From Prorocentrum cordatum (taxonomy: Eukaryota > Sar > Dinophyceae > Prorocentrales > Prorocentraceae): 55,000 nucleotides of DNA. The notes beneath the pieces were generated by a model. The model was not told the origin of the DNA. It was given only the letters and a program-made list of their open reading frames with translations, and did not search any database. Shown in pieces: positions 50,820-55,000 of the stretch; positions within the stretch are counted from its first letter, which is position 1; every line of letters begins with the position of its first letter. The position numbers and the translations under genes are program-made. The stretch spans positions 207,501 through 262,500 of the forward strand of contig CAUYUJ010019904.1 in the NCBI GenBank assembly GCA_963575745.1, written 5' to 3'.

Positions 50820-51180
50820 ACATTCTCCAAGACGGCTCAAGATGGCCTCCAAGATGGCCACGTTGGCCCAAGATGGCCTCCAAAATGGTCCAAGATGGCC
50901 TCCAAGCCCGCCCAAGATGGTCCAAGACAGCCTCCGAGACGGCCCAAGAGGCCCTCAGAGGCCTCCAGGACGGCCCCAGTGGCCTCCAAGAGGTCCTCCA
51001 GGAGGGCCCGAAGAGGCCAAAACCTGTGATGTTCCTAAGGTTTCTGTTTAAGGATTTTGGCATTCGCTGCGGGCGTTCCGTCGGCCCAAGACGGCCCCGA
51101 AGGCTCCCGAGGTCGCCCCAAAATCGTCCAAGAGGCCTCCAAGATGGCCCGGAGACAGCCCAAGAGGCCCTATGACGGCC
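50820..51180 (+). repeat. CCAAGATGGCC degenerate minisatellite
   Basis: Units such as CTCCAAGATGGC and CCCAAGATGGTC at 11-12 bp spacing. It is the sister of the array at 14,540-15,110. Both contain a non-repetitive interlude (GGCCAAAACCTGTGATGTTC at 51,017 against GGCCAGAATCCTTC with AAAACCTGT at 14,697). Confidence 0.85.
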
Positions 51181-51185
51181 CAAGA

Positions 51186-51415
51186 TGGCCAGCGGGACAC
51201 GAGGGGGACGCGAGGGGAACAGCAGGGGACACGAGGGGGACACGAGGGGACAGCAGGGGACACGAGAGGGACACGAGGGGACAGGAGGGGACACGAGCGG
51301 GGCACGAGGAGACAGCAGGGGGCACGAGAGGGACACGAGTGGGCATCAGGGGACACGAGGGGTGCAGCAGGACACACGACAAAGGAGGACACGAGGGGAC
51401 AGCAGGGTCATTATG
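51186..51415 (+). repeat. GGGACACGAG / GGGACAGCAG array
   Basis: About 20 units of 10-11 bp, often alternating GGGACACGAGG and GGGACAGCAGG to form a 20-21-bp dimer. It adjoins the CCAAGA array directly. Confidence 0.95.
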
Positions 51416-51527
51416 GGGCCTCCCAGCGGGGAGCCCCAAAACTCAGAAACCCAAGAAACCCTGGGCCTAAGAGCACAATCCGGAAATCATGAGTCCATAA
51501 ACATCGGCATGTTGTATGGAAGCGTGT

Positions 51528-51615
51528 TTTGTTTCCGCGGGCTTCCGCAGGCCTTCCGCTGGTGGAGCCGCGCCAGTTTCACTTCCGCCGCTTCTCGCTG
51601 GCCTTCCGCCGAAAG
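51528..51615 (+). repeat. GCTTCCGC-rich segment
   Basis: TTCCGC(G/A/T)GGC words recur about eight times, the complement of the GGCGGAAGC motif at 10,735-10,850. Confidence 0.6.
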
Positions 51616-51649
51616 ACAAATTACATTGTTCGGTGCGTCGGAACGAATT

Positions 51650-52007
51650 CCCTCACTGTTGCCTTCCCTTTTCCATCCCTTTGCCTTCCGTTTCCATCCC
51701 TTTCCTTCCGTACACCTGCTATTTTCTTCCGCGCACGTTCCTTCTCCTTCCATTTCTCTCCCTGTTCCTCCCGTGTCCCTCCCTTTCCCTCCCGTTTCCT
51801 TCCTTGTTCGTTTCGTGCCCCTCTGGTTTCCCTTCCGTTGCCCTACCTTTTCGTTATGTTGCCCTCCCTCTTCTTCCCGTTTCCTTCCCTTTTCGTTTCG
51901 TTTCCCTCCCTTTGCCCGTCCGTTGTCCTACATTTCCTCCCGGTGCCCTCCCTCTTCCTCGCATTGCCCGCCCATTTCTTAATGTTTCCCTCCCTTTGCC
52001 TTCCGTG

Positions 52008-52047
<40 letters not shown>

Positions 52048-52830
52048 TCTCTCGTTTCCTTCCATTTCCCTCCATGTTCCTTCCGTGTCCTGGTTAACCT
52101 CTCTTTAATTGTGTTTGTCTGGTTGTCATTATGTGCTCTTGTCCCTCTTGGATCCGTCCGTGTTTTTCCCTTTTCCTTCCGTGCCCTTTTCCCTCTCTGT
52201 TCCTTCCGTGTCCTTTGTTCCTCGGTTCCTTCCGCTTCCCTCCCTGTTGTTTACGTGTCCGTGTCCCGTTCGTTTCCTTCCGTCTCCTTACCGTATCCTT
52301 CCGTTTCTTTCCATTGTCATTCCGTGTCTTTTTCCTTATCGTTTCCTGCCGTCTCCCTTCGTTCCCCTGCTCGTTGACTTTCGTTGTCCCTTCCGCTTCC
52401 CTCCCGTTTCCTTCCGAACTCCTTCCTTTTCCGTCTCGTTTCCTTCAATTTCCCTCCCGTTCACCTCTCGCTTCCTTCCGTTTTCCTCCCGTTTACCTCT
52501 CGTTTCCTTCCGTTCCCCTCCCTATGTCGTCTGTTTCCCTTCCTTGTCCGTCTCATGTTCTTACGTTTCCTTCCGCGTCCCTCTCGTTTCCGTCAGTTTC
52601 CCTCTCGTTTCCTTCCGTTCCCCTACCTTTTCCCTCTCGGGTTCCTCCCGTTTCCCTCTCGCTTCCCTTCCGTTTCCCTCACGTTTCTTTCCGCTCCCCT
52701 GCATTTTCCCTCTAGTTTTCCCCCCGTGTCCTCCAATTTCCCTCCCCGTTCTTTTCGTGTCCTTTTCCGTCTCGTTCCTTCCGTGTCCCTTTCTTCTCGG
52801 TTGCTTCCTTTTCCCCGCCGGGTGAAGGGT
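51650..52830 (+). repeat. CCGTTTCCTTCC pyrimidine-rich tract, about 1.2 kb
   Basis: A degenerate 10-12-bp unit (TTCCGTTTCCCTCC) with very few A residues on the plus strand, and a perfect (CT)n block at 52,013-52,042. Long Ser/Phe/Pro-rich ORFs in all three plus frames are compositional. Confidence 0.9.
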
Positions 52831-53257
52831 AATGGTGGCCTAAGGAATGCCTTAACTCCAAAGCCAAATGATTATGTGGGCGGGGGAAGCACCAGCCGTA
52901 GACCCATTCAACTCGGGGGGCATGTCGTTTCGAAATTGGTAGCCGTGGAAAATCTGGAAACAATGTAATTCCAGAGTTACGTGATACTTGCCTTGCTGGT
53001 TTTTTTCAGGGTTTTCGCAATGTGCTTCCCGCCCACGGAGGGGAAGGAAAAGGGCTGCCTGGTACAGAGCGGTCGTCAGCAACACGGCGTCGTCAAGGGG
53101 CTGCTGGACCTCCCGCTCGGCCTGGGGTTGCCGGGCGGCGCCGCCTCCCACGGGTCGACTGCCGCGGTCCAGGGCCCCAATGCGGGGCGGGCAATCACGT
53201 GAGGCAGCCAAGGTCTTGCCACCGGGAGCCACGGATGTGGGATCGGAGCCCCTGCTC
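52831..53257. other. No recognised gene
   Basis: Mixed GC-rich sequence; a 197-codon minus ORF (52,852-53,445) covers it and the next duplication, without a known motif. Confidence 0.3.
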
Positions 53258-53482
53258 CGACAGCGAAGGATGTTGGGACAGAAAACAAGCAAACCGCTTG
53301 AGACATCCCCACAAAACGGCCGCGAACGGAACCGTGAGATAACCCCTCGGCGGCTCCCCTTAGGGAGGTGAAAATGAGCGCCTCGCTCGAGACATCCTCC
53401 AAATCTGCGCCGACAGCGAAGGATGTTGGGACAGAAAACAAGCAAACCGCTTCAAACATCCCCACAAAACGGCCGCGAACGG
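53258..53482 (+). repeat. 72-bp duplication with period 153
   Basis: CGACAGCGAAGGATGTTGGG through CCGCGAACGG occurs at 53,258-53,329 and 53,411-53,482, nearly identical (differences only around GCTTGAGACATC / GCTTCAAACATC). High identity suggests a recent event. Confidence 0.95.
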
Positions 53483-53489
53483 GGCGTGC

Positions 53490-53556
53490 GTGAGTCTCAG
53501 CATGAGTAAGTCTGAGTAGGAGTAGGTCTGAGTATGAGTAGGTCTGAGTATGAACA
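53490..53556 (+). repeat. GAGTAGGTCTGAGTAT short tandem repeat
   Basis: Four units of about 18 bp (GAGTAGGTCTGAGTAT), immediately upstream of a family-A repeat copy. Confidence 0.85.
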
Positions 53557-53560
53557 AGTG

Positions 53561-53680
53561 GGGCTCTCGCCTGGGCGTCGCGGACATTCTCTTAAAGGTT
53601 TGCAACAGTTCCACGGATGGAGGGCGGGTCCTTTTCAAGATAGAGCTCTCGCCTTGGCCACACGGCCATTCACCTGGAAA
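53561..53680 (+). repeat. Repeat family A, copy near the right end
   Basis: It reads GGCTCTCGCCTGGGCGTCG, CAACAGTTCCACGGATGGAG, CCTTTTCAAGATAGAGCTC and GGCCATTCACCTGGAAA. Each block has a counterpart at 292-705. It is the clearest copy and serves as the reference for the family. Confidence 0.7.
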
Positions 53681-54109
53681 CATAATGTTTGTCGTCTTAC
53701 GAACACACATCCAACAGTCGGACGACCCTTGATGCGCTATCTTCGGGCATGCTGGCTCTTCTGGGCTCGGCGGCAGAGGCGGCAGCATTAGGAGATATAA
53801 AACATGTTTTCTAGGTTGCGATTACTGGAACTATAAATCCATAGTTACATACAACTACGCAGCGGTGGCACAGGGTCTCTTTCGAAATAACTAAGCGTGC
53901 TTTCTAATCAATACTAACAACAAGCAATGACTCCTACTTTCCCGATGGGAACTGTAAAAGTCACAGCCAACTCAAAAGAGCACGTTTACCGACTGATGGG
54001 AAATCATGATGTCTATTGTTGTTTAAATTACTGGGAAACCATGCTCCCCACTTGTTCCTATAAATATGACGCGCGCCCATGGCTATCTTGTCATGCGCTC
54101 CAGGATGCG
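53681..54109. other. No feature seen
   Basis: Lower-GC sequence with short ORFs only and no repeat recognised. Confidence 0.3.
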
Positions 54110-54480
54110 ACTTCTAGGACGCCACCAACCTGGGCCCCAAAGCAGCCCTCGACAATGGCGTCAATTTCGCAATTCGCCGACCCTCCAGCGACGGGTTACT
54201 CCGCTGGGCACACAGCAGCCCTCAAGCAGATCGGTAGTTTTTTTCGTCGTTCGCAGCCCCCCGGCGACGGCGGGGTCCTGCTCTGATCTGCGCAGGACAC
54301 CATTGCGCTGGATTCCCAAGGACCCCTCGAAGATAGCGAGTTTCGTAGCTCGCACCCCACAAGCCACGGCGAGGTCCCACTCTGACTTGCTTTGGACATC
54401 ACTCGGCTGGACCTCCAGCAGCCCTTGAAACTGGCGACCGTCTCGCAATTCGCAGCCCCCCAGCGAGCCCCCAGACAAAA
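54110..54480 (+). repeat. 80-100-bp tandem repeat, four diverged copies
   Basis: The blocks TTCGC(A/C)GCCCCCC(A/G)GCGA or their variants sit at about 54,172, 54,250, 54,348 and 54,447, each preceded by a CAGCCCT(C/T)GA-like phrase. Spacing is 78, 98 and 99 bp. Confidence 0.7.
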
Positions 54481-55000
54481 TACCGAGGCAGGAGGCGGAC
54501 AGGAGGCAGAAGGAGAAAGCAGGAGGGAGGCGGGAAAGAGGTCGCGACCGCAGCGCTCAATCAAAAACGAGAACCCAACACAGGAGGTTGAGACAACACA
54601 CTTCATTTCTTTTCAGGGGGCCTCTGGGGATTCGGGTGCACAGAGGAAGGGGGCCATGAAGGAGGGGGGCAGCGCATCACGGCCCGAGGCACGTGACCAG
54701 ACGACGGAAGGAGAGACCAGCGAACGCGTTGGCAGAAGAAGAGTGGGCCATGACGCCTGAGAGACTTCATGGCTCCGGCCCTGCTATCCACACACATACA
54801 GTCCTCTACGCCGCCCACGAGAGGCCCACCCCCTCCCCCTCTCTCGCTGGGCGGCCACGGCGGGGCGGCGGCGCCCACGCCGAAATGCGATCGCCGAAGG
54901 ACTTCCGCACGCTGACGGCGAAGATGCTGACATCCTCGCCTGCGGCGGATGGCACAGTTGTCCTTGTCCGTGGACCCTCCCGGGAGAGGGGGCAGAGCTC
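54481..55000. other. No recognised gene
   Basis: A 122-codon plus ORF (54,392-54,760) is Arg/Glu/Gln-rich and starts inside the tandem repeat. Nothing recognised to the window end. Confidence 0.3.

Noticed and set aside
49425-51415. CRISPR array
   Set aside because: The short arrays have no unique spacers of constant length between identical repeats, no cas genes are present and the context is eukaryotic.
51529-52968. Ser/Phe/Pro-rich ORFs of 194-282 codons
   Set aside because: Produced by the pyrimidine-rich tract in all three plus frames.

Overview
The window looks like nuclear DNA of a dinoflagellate, with no intact conventional gene that I can recognise. The evidence is: degenerate retroelement polyproteins of types that recur in dinoflagellate genomes (APE-endonuclease LINEs with zinc fingers, and a tyrosine-recombinase retroelement); a C5-methyltransferase-like domain on both retroelement types; a sequence resembling the dinoflagellate spliced leader; strong G/C-ending codons in the decayed coding tracts; and exceptional amounts of micro-, mini- and macrosatellite DNA. 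I cannot name the species; a GC-rich free-living or symbiotic dinoflagellate fits.

Layout. 0-5 kb: dispersed and tandem repeats and a trinucleotide/TA microsatellite. 5.5-9.0 kb (minus strand): a decayed retroelement reading reverse transcriptase (RT), RNase H, tyrosine recombinase (YR), C5-MTase-like domain. 9.0-14.0 kb (plus strand): frameshifted GC3-rich coding relics, including a gag-like region of the same retroelement class (12.5-14.0 kb). 14.1-15.4 kb: a small Cys-rich ORF behind a spliced-leader-like sequence, the second copy of a SINE-like repeat, a CCAAGA-type minisatellite and a LINE RNase H fragment. 15.4-21.8 kb: three tandem macrosatellite units of about 2.1 kb, each with a unique head, a CAGCCT hexamer array and six 73-bp repeats.

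21.8-25.1 kb: no recognised genes. 25.1-33.0 kb (plus strand): a nearly full-length but broken LINE, in the order zinc finger, Q-rich region, RNase H, APE endonuclease, RT with YADD, C2H2 fingers, C5-MTase-like domain. 33-39 kb: TCC, ATC and GTC microsatellites and an unusual 8-bp array. 39.6-45.8 kb: possible decayed minus-strand coding DNA split by a CCA/GTC trinucleotide block of about 1.1 kb. 45.9-47.4 kb: a TATG-rich degenerate satellite. 47.4-55 kb: a dense series of short tandem arrays, a 1.2-kb pyrimidine-rich tract and several duplications.

The genes do not form a pathway. The biological theme is retroelements that appear to have acquired DNA-methyltransferase-like domains, embedded in satellite DNA. 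Every recognisable coding block carries frameshifts, stops or lost catalytic residues, so these copies are probably dead and informative mainly as fossils. All family assignments are from motif recognition by eye; no database search was run.
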